Shown: positions 11,857-24,189 of the stretch, in pieces
Layout: every line of letters starts with the position of its first letter
Numbering within the stretch: the first letter of the stretch is position 1
From: Ulota crispa
Lineage: Eukaryota; Streptophyta; Bryopsida; Orthotrichales; Orthotrichaceae
Assembly (NCBI GenBank): GCA_963920765.1
Contig: OY987244.1
Span: forward strand, 32,495,678 to 32,559,677
Direction: 5' to 3'
Length of the DNA stretch: 64,000 nt
The notes under the pieces: generated by a model
What the model saw: the letters and a program-made list of their open reading frames with translations, nothing else
The model's database searches: none
Told to the model about the DNA's origin: nothing
Program-made: the position numbers and the translations under genes

Positions 11857-12800
11857 TCACCTTGTTGATCTTGTCGCAAATATCTTTCCACTTCAAACTC
11901 GTCGGCATTACTCGCTCGGCACCCTCTCCCCGGATGGTAATGTCCTATACCTGTAAGGCATAATATCAGCAGATGCGCTTATAATAAACCCCAATGATGC
12001 GGCGGCTTGCCTTGTCCCCGCCCTTCTCTTGCTTGTACCTTTGTTTCCATGTTGAGTTGATTGAACACTTAGGCTAGCATTTGTCTGCGCTATAAAATTC
12101 TGTCTTGGACACATTCATGATGATCATCCATGCTTTTAAGCATACTCGGCCGTTGCTCATTACCACGTACTTCTTTTTCAAATCACTATGCACTTGTCTA
12201 TGCACGTCCAGCTTCATGTGAGTTTGTATGCGATGATCTGCAGACCACATCTCATGCCGCATGCTTTTCACCACATCCTGATGTACTTTCTCCGTGCACT
12301 TATCATTACAACATTTTGTTGCAACGACACGCCATAGCGCGTTGTTGCTAACTTGTTCCTCCAACTTTGATAAGCGTTGCTTGCGATGACAACGACAATT
12401 GGTTCTGCATTGCTTGCAAGGCATGTGGTCAATGCCTTCACTGCGCCTTTGAAGGTTCTCTTGGAATGCTATTTCAATATCATGGAGTGAGATGCCCCTA
12501 TGTATGGCAAATTTGCTTGGCCATCTCCTCAATGTCCTAGTCCACTCGCTAGGGACTACATCTGAATTAATATTTTGCATTATCAAGATTCCCACATGGT
12601 CTGGCCCTAGTGGTTCTTAGTCTACGCAATTAGTAGGCCGGCTATTTTGAATTACTCCGCTCGCATCCAATGTGCCTTCAGCGTTCACGAGATGAACATC
12701 AAGATTTATCCACTTGTCCCTATGATAAGAAATGGGAGGTAGGGGGTCAAGTTCTTCATGATTTGCTTCTGCACTGTCATCCTCTAAAGATCCGCTCCCA
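11857..12800 (-). pseudogene. DUF7869-like protein, N-terminal block (pseudogene)
   Basis: The minus strand reads first an acidic segment (AEANHEELDPLPPISYHRDK), a stop at 12617-12619, then a long open frame to about 12074. The latter contains a cysteine cluster (CKQCRTNCRCHRKQ), CCNDKCTEKV and GRVCLKAWMIIMNVSKTEFY. Near 12080 the frame shifts to RAGTRQAAASLGFIISASAD, and after another shift to MPTSLKWKDICDKINK near 11860. This order (cysteine-rich head, CRKAW..SKTRFY-like motif, then the core) matches what I recall of DUF7869 transposon-like proteins. A possible donor, AAG/GTGAGT, near 11858 faces the repeat array. At least one stop and two frame changes make it inactive. Confidence 0.65.
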
Positions 12801-12839
12801 AAGGATCTTGCTCCAATCTGCTAATATTGCAATTAGGTT

Positions 12840-13486
12840 TTTAGTACACAAATCGTCGTTACAATGTAGTAACTACATTGTCTGGAAGCACACCATGTAC
12901 AAACCTGCTCTAACAAATGCTCTTCCAATTGCGGGTGTGCTGCCTCTCCACGCAAGGATGGGTCTGTATTGCGCAAACACCCATGTCATAATGGAGCTTG
13001 CATTCAACACTTCAATGATTTATAGGCCATTCCGTATCTACATTGCATGACTATTCCAATCCAAATGAGCGCGTCCTCCCACACACCGTTAAGTATGGCC
13101 GAGAATGGGATGGCTGCTTCCTGAATTTTGTCCAAAAATGTGATTTGAAATTGCAGTGGGTCATGTATTAACAATAAACACATCAACCTCAGGGGGTGAA
13201 TTCAACAATATAAGTGCCGTGCACTTAAGTCCATAGAGAATACCTCCTCCACGTCGATGTCAAAGTGATCTCCCATGCTGTGAAGTTTGTCCTGCAGATT
13301 ATATTCTAGCACTGTTGGTATATAAGTAGTTCATAATAATCATATGAACATATGCTTTATTGTGCAATGTCACGGATGTCAATACTTGTTTGCTTCTACC
13401 CCATCAACCCGGTCTTTCATACGAATATTCATTGTCGCAGTTAATGCTTCAAAGTCATTAGTTAGAGACTACACTGCCACTCATCA
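12840..13486. other. Upstream flank of the DUF7869-like gene
   Basis: No confident gene. A minus-strand peptide at 13004-13186 is helical in appearance and could be an upstream exon remnant, but nothing identifies it. Confidence 0.3.
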
Positions 13487-14112
13487 TTTAGGTGACCACC
13501 TATTTCTCTCTGTGTTGAATATCTACACTTTGACCTTGTGTACTAAACCTCGCTTAGTCCTAAGTATCTAGACTGATGCAAATGGCTTTTCTCTACAATC
13601 TTACGAACTGTGTCTTCCCTTCAACCATTGGACAATGCACGTTCTACATTACCAATCTCCACATGTTCCTAAAGCTTGGAATAAGAAATCAATCTCACAG
13701 TTAGAACTCTCTTGGTGTTTTCAAGAGCAAACGGTTTTAGTAAATTGTCAATTCATTATATGATAAGTAGGAACAGCCGTTCAATGTATCCCCGTCAACA
13801 TACTACCTTCAGGGTGATAGCTTACATTTGCTACATGGGAACATCCATGCTGAAGACCTCCCTCAATGAGGAACTTGACTCAAATTCAGGTGATCTCCTA
13901 AATCTATGCTTTCCATCGTTCAATTCACAAGCATATCCTGAAAACACTATAGAGAACCCGTTCTATGCGTAAGGTGGCTATTAATAACATCCAAATGTTA
14001 TGGCCAGCGTCTCAATCTATGGTTTCAGGTGATCACCTAAATCAACAACCAAACAATATTTACAGCGGGCATATACTGATCGCGTTGCCCAGAATTTAGG
14101 TGATCCCCTAAA
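13487..14112. repeat. Palindrome sites upstream of the DUF7869-like gene
   Basis: Sites are TTTAGGTGACCACCTATT (13487-13504), CAGGTGATCTCCTAAAT (about 13888), TTTCAGGTGATCACCTAAAT (14023-14042) and TTTAGGTGATCCCCTAAA (14095-14112). They lie 0.7-1.3 kb upstream of the recognisable coding remnant and are spaced unevenly. Confidence 0.7.
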
Positions 14113-15476
14113 ATCCATTCTGTGCACACTGTCCTTTTTATCACATTGTCATGTCATAGGGAACAGCGCACGCTTTCCATTAATCTTGACATAGTCCCAA
14201 TTGCTAAACGATGATAATTTGGGTCACAATAGTAGCTGTGCACTTTATTTTGGGGGGTCTCAATCCATAGTGGCACAGAACATATGAAATCCTAGACAGG
14301 TGCATGCCCGCAATCACAACCTTTTATTACTGGTGTTCATATGTCCCTTTGTTGGCAACACTCAAACAAAAAAAAAAAACACTAGGGTATGCACACGATT
14401 CACAGTCGCTTCACAATCCAGATTACCACTTAACAGTTATGGATGAATCCTTCAAATGGAAGCCTTTGCGCCATCAAGCATCCCTAAACCCTAAACCTAT
14501 GTTCACACAACCGACGCGGCAGCACCCCAATTCCATTCCCGCAAATCCCCATCAGTGCAAATGACCACGTCTTTCATCAGTGCAGTTGCCTCAACCCTAA
14601 ACTCCACATACTTGCCCTTCACACAAAAAGTCCTGCTCATGCATTCACATGAAACTTTTTCTATGCAAAAATTGTCTTGGATACATCCCAGGTTCCGGGC
14701 TCTTGCACAGCCTCTACTTCCTACCGGTACTGAATCAGATTCCCAGCAAACCAATGTATGCATTTCCAATACTCTACTCCAAAATCACAGACATAGCACT
14801 CAGGGCCCCCAAAAAATACCCTAAACTAGCACTGCCCGTCACCCCTGCCTCAATCCCATAACTTTCATCTATTGCTACTGCAAGTTCAGTCCCTCCATTA
14901 TAACAAGTACCTCACGCGGCTCATAAAAGTGACCACAATCCCCTCTGGTCTTCCTCAAAAATTGCAAACACTCATGACTTCTAGAACTTGCAGCAGCACT
15001 TGCACTTGCAAAGACAAGGAGCGCAACAACCTTCCACTCAGAGGCACCTACTGCGTGTACCACCACAACATACCTGCACAATCCTAGAGGAGCATACCAT
15101 TTGCAAACTAAAACTGTCGCGACAATGCAGGCAAGAACTTCGACTCAAAGTCCTCAAAGCTTTCGCTTGAACTGCACTCTTGCCTCTGCTTTTGACTGGT
15201 TAGGTTGTAACTATGGCACGTTGGAGCCATTCTCAGAGGTGGCGAGGTAGCGTGGATTCCGTTGCAGGCTGTTATATCTGTGGCTACTAACATTTGACGT
15301 AGCCCTTTTAAACTGGTGCCACATGGGGAGCTTCAATGTTTGTATTAAACAACAAATGTATGTGTGGAGTTCATTTCCCTAACAATGACGCTTGTAGGTC
15401 CTGCTGGCAGTTGGAACATGCATGCAATGTTTTAACTTATGCAAAACTACTCCCAAATACAAGTTCCTCTCTTTCT
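14113..15476. other. Moderately GC-rich stretch, no confident gene
   Basis: Overlapping short ORFs occur on both strands at 14503-15293. A minus-strand start near 15230 gives a 40-residue peptide beginning MAPTCHSYNLTSQKQ and containing a serine/acidic patch. It could be a first exon of the island 1 gene, but no splice evidence ties it there. Confidence 0.25.
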
Positions 15477-15480
15477 TTAA

Positions 15481-16122
15481 TCCCTAAATGCCCGAACCCT
15501 ATCTGAGCTTCTTGGACTTTCCTTGAAACGAAAAAATCAATCAACCTTTTTGTAAATCCCATCAAGTTTTTTTCAATTGTAACCATACAAAATTAAACTA
15601 TACATGTTATAGATTACATGGAAAACGAAAACTCAACAATATCATTTATAGTTTGTAAGATTATAACGTTTGAACTTGAGGGTGTTAAAACTGCAAAAGT
15701 AACTTAAAGTCTTCTAATCCTCATTCCACATATCAAATCTAGAAATTTGGTCACCATAAAAATATGAGGTTTAAGGTCATTACATGTCTACTCTAATCAA
15801 TTTTTGGTTTTAAAAATCTAGTCCTACATTTTTTTTTATAGATTTTTAATGTGGATTTTTCCCCAAACTCTAGTGTATTTGAGGCTCACTTTCAAGATCT
15901 TCCAACACTAGAAAACTCAAGATTGCAATGGACACCTTTGTACAAAATCTTGAGTAGAAAAACCATCAACTTTCATATTCAAAATCAAATTTTTGCTGTC
16001 GAAAGTAGACTTCAAAGCAAACTCACATTAAAAAAATAATGCTAAAAATAATAATTTTTAAGGTTTTATTCATCTTCAAAGTTTTGTAGGGACCCAAATC
16101 TTGTCGCTTGAGCATTTAGTGG
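15481..16122. mobile_element. TTAA-flanked element, subfamily A2
   Basis: The left end TCCCTAAATGCCCGAACC follows TTAA (15477-15480). The right end GAGCATTTAGTGG precedes TTAA (16123-16126). The interior shares blocks, in opposite orientation, with the element at 48475-49119 (for example the text around 'tgaggctcactttcaagatc'). 642 bp, non-coding. Confidence 0.75.
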
Positions 16123-16317
16123 TTAATTGACTGAATTTAATGCTAACAAGGTACAACTATAAAGGTTCACACTATAAACCTCAAAAAATAAATACCTCAT
16201 GAAGTGCTAAATTATAATCGTAATATAGAACACATCTAAGGATTGCTAGTAAGAAGCAATAGGCCTTTCTTGAATAAGAGAACAAGGTGTGCACTTCTCT
16301 TCCTTAAATTGTATTAA

Positions 16318-17209
16318 CCCCAAAAGGCCCATTGTCCCTTTGGAGGGAAAAAAGGGATTTTGTGTATGTAACTACGGCTAAACTAATTTGCCTGATTTTT
16401 TGAAACTTTTACTGAAGGTTTTGATTCAAAGCTCTACGTGGGAATGTAATTTTTCCTTCATTCCAACAAATATTGAAGAAGATACGCACAAAAATTTGGA
16501 AAATGCTGCTCCCCGAGCAACATACAACTTTTCTAATACTTTATTTGTTGTCAATTAAAAATTTGAAATAGGTTTTGTAGACTTATATAGATGTGCGAAG
16601 CTTTAAATCATTCAATTTTGATAGACAAATGAAAGTAACAAAAAAAAAGTTGCGTGAAGTTCTAAATTCCCTACTCTCCAATAATCTTTGAAGTCCTTTA
16701 TTTTACTCAATTTTCATTGTTTTGGAAAAAAAACAAAACATAGGGATGTAGTTTGATTGTGATAGCATTAAAACCGTTGGGATTTGCTTTTCTCATTTTA
16801 ATAATTAAATTCTCAACAATGAAATGTTTTCTCTCATTCTCTACTTCTTTTTTCTTCCTAATTTATCTCATGTGTTGTGTAGTTCCAATTGATTTGAAAT
16901 TTCTCCCACACTTACCTAACTTGGTCTTCTACATGGGAAAAAAAACCTCAATTTTGCGTACTGCACATTGTTTGATATAAGAGAACTCAACAATTTATGA
17001 CATTTAGGGGCAGCTTGAAAAAACAATTCTTCACTTCTCTTGCAAATATCTCACCCATTTTCATTTGGAATAAGCTCCTTCTCTTTTGAAGTTCCTCATA
17101 CTGTCTACAGCACAATCTTCTGGTTCAAAAAAAAAAACCATTCCTTCCACCTCTCCAAAAAGTGACAATTTCCATTGTATATTTTAAAAAGGACGTAGTC
17201 CTTAAGGGG
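16318..17209. mobile_element. TTAA-flanked element, family A
   Basis: Starts CCCCAAAAGGCCCATTGTCC after TTAA (16314-16317) and ends GTAGTCCTTAAGGGG before TTAA (17210-17213). It shares its first ~70 bp and an internal 'cttggtcttctacatgg' block with the copies at 35480, 49124 and 62326. No coding capacity. Confidence 0.8.
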
Positions 17210-17853
17210 TTAAATATAGTGGATTACTACTACAATACCCTTAATTACTAATGGGGTTGCCTTGTGTGATCATGAAATTCAATTTCATTGGTCACTTGTT
17301 TTTTTGGGACCCTAAGTTTCTCTTCACCTTTAACACTCTAATTTCTAAGTCTATGATAAAAAAAATTGGTGCGCTTCAATTCGAAACATTTACATGGGAC
17401 TGTTGAGTTACTTAAAATGAACATAAATAAAAACTAAGTATTGAAGGAATAATGTTTCAACCAAAATCTGTATTTGTCATGTATTCTTTCAAGTGGGTGA
17501 TATTGTCATGATTGACTAAAAGATGGACCAATAGAACAAATAATCCATCTAACTAAAGTATCAAATTCACTGCTCACGGGCTCCATCATTTAGCAATTTA
17601 GGCTGTCGTGGTACTAACTTCGTATACTTAATAGTACTAGAAACTGTAATGAAATACGTGGCTATTCAAGTCTTCCCGCAATAACATAGTTAAATATTTC
17701 ATTTGTTGATTTCACCCACCGGCCCTCCTCAGGCAACCATTCAACCTCTGATAGTTCAAGGCAACACTTTGGCAAAAGTTTGATTATGGTTAAAACCTTG
17801 GGTCCAATACATAACTTCCGTAGTATATGGCTATATGCCCCAATATTCATGGG

Positions 17854-17858
<5 letters not shown>

Positions 17859-17900
<42 letters not shown>
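17859..17900. repeat. (TA)n microsatellite, left of a foldback element
   Basis: A TA tract followed by (GTAT)n up to the foldback element. A second TA tract follows that element at about 18331-18354, so the element appears to sit inside one original TA repeat. Confidence 0.9.
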
Positions 17901-17912
<12 letters not shown>

Positions 17913-17918
17913 GTATGT

Positions 17919-18330
17919 GGGGATTGATATGTCTACCACACCCTTTCAAATATTGTACCACACCCTAGGGTAAATTTTAGATTTCTACCATCAAATAGGT
18001 GAATTTGAGAATTTGGAATTCAGATTTGGATGTAGAGACCATGATTTAGTTTAGAACCATAAAATAGAGGTTGTAATTGAACAACACCTAGTGAAAAAGC
18101 TTAACTTTGGGGAAAAGTACTACTTTTACTTTTGTTTGTAAAAAACATAAGCTTTTTCATTGGGGGTTGCTCAACTAGAATCTTTTTATGATTCAAGACT
18201 AAATCACGGTCTCTAGATCCAAATTTGAATCCCAAATTCTCAAATTCACCTATTTGATGGTAGAAATCTAAAATTTATCCCGGGGGTGTGGTACAATAAT
18301 TGAAAAGGTGTGGTAGACATATCAATCCCC
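17919..18330. mobile_element. Foldback MITE inserted in a TA repeat
   Basis: The element begins GGGGATTGATATGTCTACCA and ends with the exact inverse. The arms pair, imperfectly, over most of the 412 bp: the left text about 'accatcaaataggtgaatttg' recurs inverted on the right. No ORF. A diverged relative is visible at 21785-22000. Confidence 0.85.
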
Positions 18331-18354
18331 TATATATATATATATATATATATA

Positions 18355-18751
18355 GGGAATGGCCAAGTGCAGACAGTAACTTCTTAAAGCCACACTCCAA
18401 GGTTTGCTTTAAGGAATAACACTAGGAATATATTGTTGAATGGTTTCATTTTTATCCAAATATTTGTTATGTTCAAAAAGAAAATGAATGTATTTGAACT
18501 TGATATCATAATAAAATATTTGACTTACTTAAAAGAAATACTTCAAGATAATAGCAATGGAGCAATAAGACATAAAAATTTGAATATATTGTTTTCTCCT
18601 TTTTAATAAGATTGTAACGTCCTGGATTTATGAATTATAGATCTATTCAATACATATTAAGAATTTGCATTCTCAAACTACAAGCTTATACAGTCGTGGT
18701 TTTTGCAATTTAAGGAAATTTTTTTTTGGCATCAACAAGTTCAGGGGCTGG
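18355..18751. other. No gene seen
   Basis: AT-rich sequence between the second TA tract and the assembly gap. Nothing recognisable. Confidence 0.5.
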
Positions 18752-18951
18752 NNNNNNNNNNNNNNNNNNNNNNNNNNNNNNNNNNNNNNNNNNNNNNNNN
18801 NNNNNNNNNNNNNNNNNNNNNNNNNNNNNNNNNNNNNNNNNNNNNNNNNNNNNNNNNNNNNNNNNNNNNNNNNNNNNNNNNNNNNNNNNNNNNNNNNNNN
18901 NNNNNNNNNNNNNNNNNNNNNNNNNNNNNNNNNNNNNNNNNNNNNNNNNNN
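18752..18951. other. Assembly gap (200 N)
   Basis: Exactly 200 N, the size often used as a placeholder for a scaffold gap of unknown length. Reading frames across it are meaningless. Confidence 0.98.
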
Positions 18952-20340
18952 CCCTAAAATACAAGACTTGTTACTATGCGTGTGGAACTTGATTACCTTG
19001 AGAATGAGCATAAGATGCCAACTTTTCAAAATGTTATATGTCCAAAAGAGCCAATCAAAGCACAATTTCTACTACTCCAAAACAGTGATTTCCTTGTAGT
19101 ACCCTTTAAATTTTTGTTATAAGCTTCCTATCAAACCCTTGGATTGAAACCAAACTTTGCAGAGATGAGAAGGACTTGGCTTTCTATAAGATCTCATGGT
19201 TACTTTGGCCTAAAAATGACTCATCATTCTTGAAGCTTCACCCTTTCATTACTTACAAAATTGAGGTTCAAAACACCTTCATGATGGCTGAGAAATTTAA
19301 GGGTTTAAACTATTACTACTAGTGTATATAGGCATTGTATGTTGCATTGTAGATGCAAGACATTTTTAGGGGATGAGTTGGAAGCCCACGCTCCCATGCA
19401 TACGGGAGAATGTTGGTGATGTGTCATTTTTTTCTCTATTGATTAGGCAAGGTTTTTGTAGCTCTAAAGTACTGAGCCACCTAGATCCACTTTCTTTGAA
19501 TAACCACAACTTCTGGATTTTTTTTCCCATTCAAAGAGTTTTTTTCATCAAGTACGGCTAGACGCGGTCTCATGGTATTAACCATTAGGTACAATTTTTT
19601 TGGGCAAAAATCACACCAAAGTCCAAAATCCATATTGTGAACTAGTACCCAAATTAACAAATATTAGATTCTAATCAGTGGGGATTTTGCCAATTTACTT
19701 TGATTTGAAATCAAACTAGCCTTAAACTTTTGGTTCATAGTTGGGTATAGAATGACTAGATTGGATCATGGGGAGGTCACTAAATATATTCTTTGGAGGT
19801 CATGTGCGATGAAGTAAATTTTGCACCCCATATTTACTTTTTAATGAATTTTGATTTAGCTTCAAATTTTGGGTGGTCTCACAAAATCATTACATCTCTT
19901 AAGTGAAAAAAACCTGGACTCAAATGAATTAAACAAGGTATCCAAATGTGCAATTGAAAATTGTACTAAAATGGCTGAATTTTCACTTCAAATATTTTTG
20001 AAGATTGCGTTTGAATGACAAATGTATCCAATTTTTAGTGAACATAAACTATAACTAAGCCTTCATTTATTGGCAATTTAAAAATATTTTCAAAAAAAAA
20101 ATTTCCCACATAAAGTAGGGGTTCAAATTTTTCTCCAACTATACACTATATTTAGTATCTTCCAAAGTTTGCAAGTAATTATTTAGAATAAAGAAACTTT
20201 TCCATAATTCACAGTGTAAACTTCCAATATAGAAGAACACACAATAATTTTTTCAAACTATTGAACCAATTTCTTTCAATATAAAGATAGGGGTCAAAAA
20301 TTTTGATTGCATGTGTACCACAAGAAAATGGGGAGTGCAC
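18952..20340. other. AT-rich stretch without a gene
   Basis: No frame with coding character and no terminal repeats were noticed. Confidence 0.5.
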
Positions 20341-20356
20341 CCCCCCCCCCCCCCCC
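20341..20356. repeat. Poly-C run
   Basis: About sixteen C in a row after GGGGAGTGCA; a likely site of length error. Confidence 0.9.
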
Positions 20357-20406
20357 GTAGTCTAGATTGTGTGAATACTAGTTGAACTTTTAAAAATTGA
20401 GGGAAT

Positions 20407-20525
20407 AACCCCATATTTGTTAAATATGGAGTTGCATGTTATATATGGAGTGTATCTAGACATAGCATTGGTCCAAATACACTCCATATATAACACGCAA
20501 CTCCATATTTAACGAATATGGGGTT
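20407..20525. repeat. Near-perfect ~119-bp hairpin
   Basis: The left arm starts AACCCCATATTTGTTAAATA and the right arm ends with its inverse (CGAATATGGGGTT). Arms of about 49 bp differ at only a few positions around a ~20-bp centre. It could be a very small foldback element or a source of small RNA. Confidence 0.85.
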
Positions 20526-21784
20526 GAATGTCCTAAAGGTTCCATATTGGAAGTACGCTAAATTTTCTTAGCAAGACACTTGGTGGTTGAACAGGTATGA
20601 AGAACTTGTTGGTTACGGTTGCGATGGATGGGAGTTTCAGTAGCATTTGTTGTTGCCAGATTATTAACTAAAATCGGAAGTACTACACTTACTACTTAGG
20701 TTTAGGCAACTATCCAATCTAGGAATACCTTCATATATCAATTCCTCCATATCCATATCTTCAATGTTCACTGCATAATATTACTACTGAAACCTTGTTG
20801 TTCTCTAAGTGATTGTCCCCTTTGTAACATGACCTATCAAATGTCTGCAGCACTATACTCTTGAAACACAAGACACCTGCACAATATCAAGTCACCTCCA
20901 TTATATCATGTGAGTTCTTTTTAAATATCAAAGACCTAGGTTTTCTTTTCAGTTTTCTCACCAATGGGTGTCTCTCCATTTTTGAAATTGATTTGTAGAT
21001 TACGAGCTCCATCCATATTTTGGTTGGAGTTGAAGGTTGCCCTCGTGCATGGATTTTTGCAACATCATAAGTTTCTTGGGTAGTATACAAAGATTTATTG
21101 GCCTTCTTTTCCAAACACCCAAGTAATCATTGGCATTATTCAATCATTGCATGGAATTGGAGTAGAGAACACCTCACATGAGTTTGAAATGATGGCATCA
21201 ATTTTCAATCTAATTATAATTTTCTAGAAGCCTAGGCTGCAATGCACTTTTCATTCATGGAATCTGACATTTCTTGAAAAAGACTTCCTCTTTTTGTTTC
21301 TAAAGGCTTGAATCTCACATTTTTTTAGAAGAGGGAATTGGCCCTACATCGCCCCAAAAGGAGAACTCGTGTAGGTTAGGATTTCTATAAATTTCATACT
21401 CCATTTAACATAGGTCAAGATTTGAGGGAAAAAAAAATCCATTTGCCAATCAGCAGTTTCATTAATTTCTTTGTAGAGGGAAATTTCTTATTTAAGGGGA
21501 TTTTCTTTGCCATGGAAGATGTGCATATCAATATTTACTACATGTCCACAGAGTCATATTCATCAACAATGTCTTTCAATAAATTATCACATAAAACCTT
21601 GTATATTACCAAATTTTTCTTACACAGCAGTTCACCAATAAGGATGTTCTGGTGTGCAAATACTTGAAATTTGGAATGCGTGACTGGGATTCCACACGGA
21701 TGCAATGATATTTTTGTTGATATTAACATACAAACTATATTCCGTGTTTTATTGAAAAAGCTCCTTAAATAAATAGGAAAAAAG
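20526..21784. other. AT-rich stretch without a gene
   Basis: Short ORFs only, none recognised. Confidence 0.5.
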
Positions 21785-22000
21785 GAATTGATATGGGGAC
21801 ACCAAGGGTTTGATATATGCTCACACCTTGCGGTAAATTTTAAAATTTTACCAACAAAAACTTGAATTTGAGAATTTAGAATTTGCATTTGGACTTAGAG
21901 ACCTTGATTTAGTGTAGACCTATAAAACAAGTGACAATTGAATAAGACCCAATGTAAAAGTTTAGTTTTTTCAAACAAACAAAAGCAAAAGTAATACTTT
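21785..22000. mobile_element. Diverged, one-armed relative of the 17919 foldback element
   Basis: The text about 'ttgagaatttagaatttgca', 'agagaccttgatttagtgta' and 'aagcaaaagtaatacttt' parallels the left arm of the 17919-18330 element. The opposite arm is missing. Confidence 0.6.
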
Positions 22001-22844
22001 ATTTTCCCGCTAGCCAAACCAAAATATCATTGTAATAAACACATTGTGCAATAGCAGTCTTAGCCACAAAGGTTGCCAATATAGTAATTCAAATAGTCTC
22101 ACCTTCAAATGCTACCAACAGAATTCAAAAGAAAGCCTTGGTACAAACCATATTACAAAAGTATCCATGTCTTCCATGTTGGTCTATAGCTCAAAGAATT
22201 TGCACATTATTGGTTGTACAAATGGGTTGATAAGATACTCTATGAACTCTATTGCACATCATCCCATACAGCACATCACCCCTTAGAACTCTTATCACAA
22301 AATGTGGCTATTTTAAAAGAAAATGCAACATTCTAATTAACCAAAAAATGCTAGTAACCTTTGTGAAAGCAAAGTGTCATTGTAAACTACATTCCGCATG
22401 TCCCAAAAGGTTAGTCATTTGTTCCATCAGGGAAATTTCCACCTCCATGAAATAAAGAATAACAAATGAAATTGTATTCATGCAATTTTATTGCACCATT
22501 GATATTGCTCATGTATTCTTTTATATAAGGAGATATCCTCTTGTCAAAGAGTGAATTCATCCCAATTGCTGATTTAGTTAGTGAGTTTATTCAAAACTTC
22601 TTCTTGACAACTCAAAATGCTCATTTATTAATCTATATAAGTCAATATATAAATAATTATACATATATTCACGTATGGTGTATTGCTAAAGCCACGCCCA
22701 TAATTACTAAAACCACACCCCATTGTGTGTTTTGAGGAATAAATGTGAAAATTTCATGCGGCCGTTTCTTCCTGGATAAAAAGTTTCATTCTATCTGTCT
22801 CATAACATTCAGTAGCATTAGTAATGGCTGCCCTCCTTCCAAGA
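22001..22844. other. AT-rich stretch without a gene
   Basis: No coding frame recognised. Confidence 0.45.
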
Positions 22845-22872
22845 GAATGGTGTGGAATATTCCACACCATTC
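22845..22872. repeat. Perfect 28-bp palindrome
   Basis: GAATGGTGTGGAAT is followed directly by its exact reverse complement. A third, imperfect arm (GGCGTGGAACATTCCACC) follows at about 22892. Confidence 0.95.
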
Positions 22873-23401
22873 CATCCACTAGGATGAAATGGCGTGGAAC
22901 ATTCCACCTCCTTCTTTAGCTATGGAGACACTTGGTTGAATTTGTCAGAGTTTAGGAAAGGGGGGCTTAGTTCAATGCACACACATCGAGGGGGCCAGAC
23001 GTGTCAGAAATTTATAAAAAAAAAAAAAAAATTGTCAAAATGAAGTTCATGGATGATACCCAAAGACAGGGAAAGGCAGCTTCTCTTCAGGTTACTGAAT
23101 GTTATGCTTGTTGTAAGGGCATGTTCATAACAAATGAGTCACATATATTTCGAACAAAAAAAATTGGAGATCTGAACAACTTTAACCAAAAATTCATAAC
23201 ATCGATAGCAATGGTGCAATAAAATATCAAGAAAAGGATTTGATTTGTTTTTCTTCCTTTCGTGGAGGTGGAAATTTCCACAATGGAATAAATGACTGAC
23301 CTTTTGGGAAAAAAAAAGAAACATTAAATTCTCACATGACATGCTTGTACGGGTGTAGCAATAGCAATTTTGCATGTGGCTTTAACAACTACTTCTACAT
23401 A

Positions 23402-23403
23402 CT

Positions 23404-23473
<70 letters not shown>

Positions 23474-23475
23474 TA

Positions 23476-23527
<52 letters not shown>

Positions 23528-23564
23528 TATCTATATATACATATATATATAGATATATATGTAT

Positions 23565-23595
<31 letters not shown>

Positions 23596-23596
23596 C
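23402..23596. repeat. (TA)n / (TACATA)n microsatellite
   Basis: Nearly 200 bp of TA-based repeats with CATA interruptions. The long [10 protein letters not shown] ORFs through it are artefacts. Confidence 0.95.
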
Positions 23597-23689
23597 ATAT
23601 GCTATGTTGATGCATACAAAATAGCTTCAGCAAAGCTACACGGGTACTGCATGGATGCTAAATGGATTAAAAAGTTGGTGCTTCAATTC

Positions 23690-24188
23690 TATGAGCTCTC
23701 TGTGTATTTGTTTTTTGTCCCTCTTTTCCTAACATGTAGGAGACTAAGATTCCTTGGTTTTCATCACCCTAAACTAAAGTAATTCAAATTTTTGAATTTG
23801 ACAGTCACTCTTCCCTTTCGCCTACTAGTGTATGTGCAAATATAAGTGTGTGCAAATGTACCTGGCCTTATAGCACGGCAAGATTTTGAAAAGCATGTTT
23901 CCCACATCCAAGTCATTTGAGATTTGTACCAAACTTTTGTAACTTGGTACCGTACATGGAAAGAATGAGCCAGAACTTTTTGTAGCGCAATTTTATTGAT
24001 ACATTACAAGTGAAAAGCTTCAAAAAAATTTAGGCAATGCTTGGATGTTTGTTTCATTTATTTTAAACCTTAGAGGTTAATATCTCACTCTTCTACAAAT
24101 ATAATGAGTTGGTTTTTTCTGCGCATATACCTCCCATAGCGTAGAGCATGATCGTACGGTTCAATTTCCAACCCCAAAAAGAATCTAC
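23690..24188. mobile_element. Truncated family A TTAA element
   Basis: Shares 'gagactaagattccttggtt' and the following ~150 bp with the interior of the element at 62326-63267. No TTAA terminus was found on either side, and it is cut by the family C MITE that begins at 24190. Confidence 0.6.
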
Positions 24189-24189
24189 C

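Larger units (their letters stand above)
6763..14112. mobile_element. Island 1: candidate large element with palindrome arrays
   Basis: The outermost visible copies of the palindrome family (consensus near TTTAGGTGATCACCTAAA) are at 6763-6780 and 14095-14112. Between them lie a broken DUF7869-like gene on the minus strand and more than twenty palindrome copies. The same palindrome family occurs in island 2 (30-38 kb) beside other transposon-like genes. True termini and target duplications were not found, so the coordinates mark the palindrome extent and not proven element ends. Confidence 0.5.

Noticed and set aside
14555-15293. Several 60-89 codon ORFs on both strands as genes
   Set aside because: Mutually overlapping, no conserved motif; only one possible short first exon was worth noting.
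18665-19099. ORFs spanning the N block
   Set aside because: They exist only because N codons are read as X.
23336-23782. Long IYIYIY/HIHIHI ORFs on both strands
   Set aside because: They are translations of the TA/CATA microsatellite.
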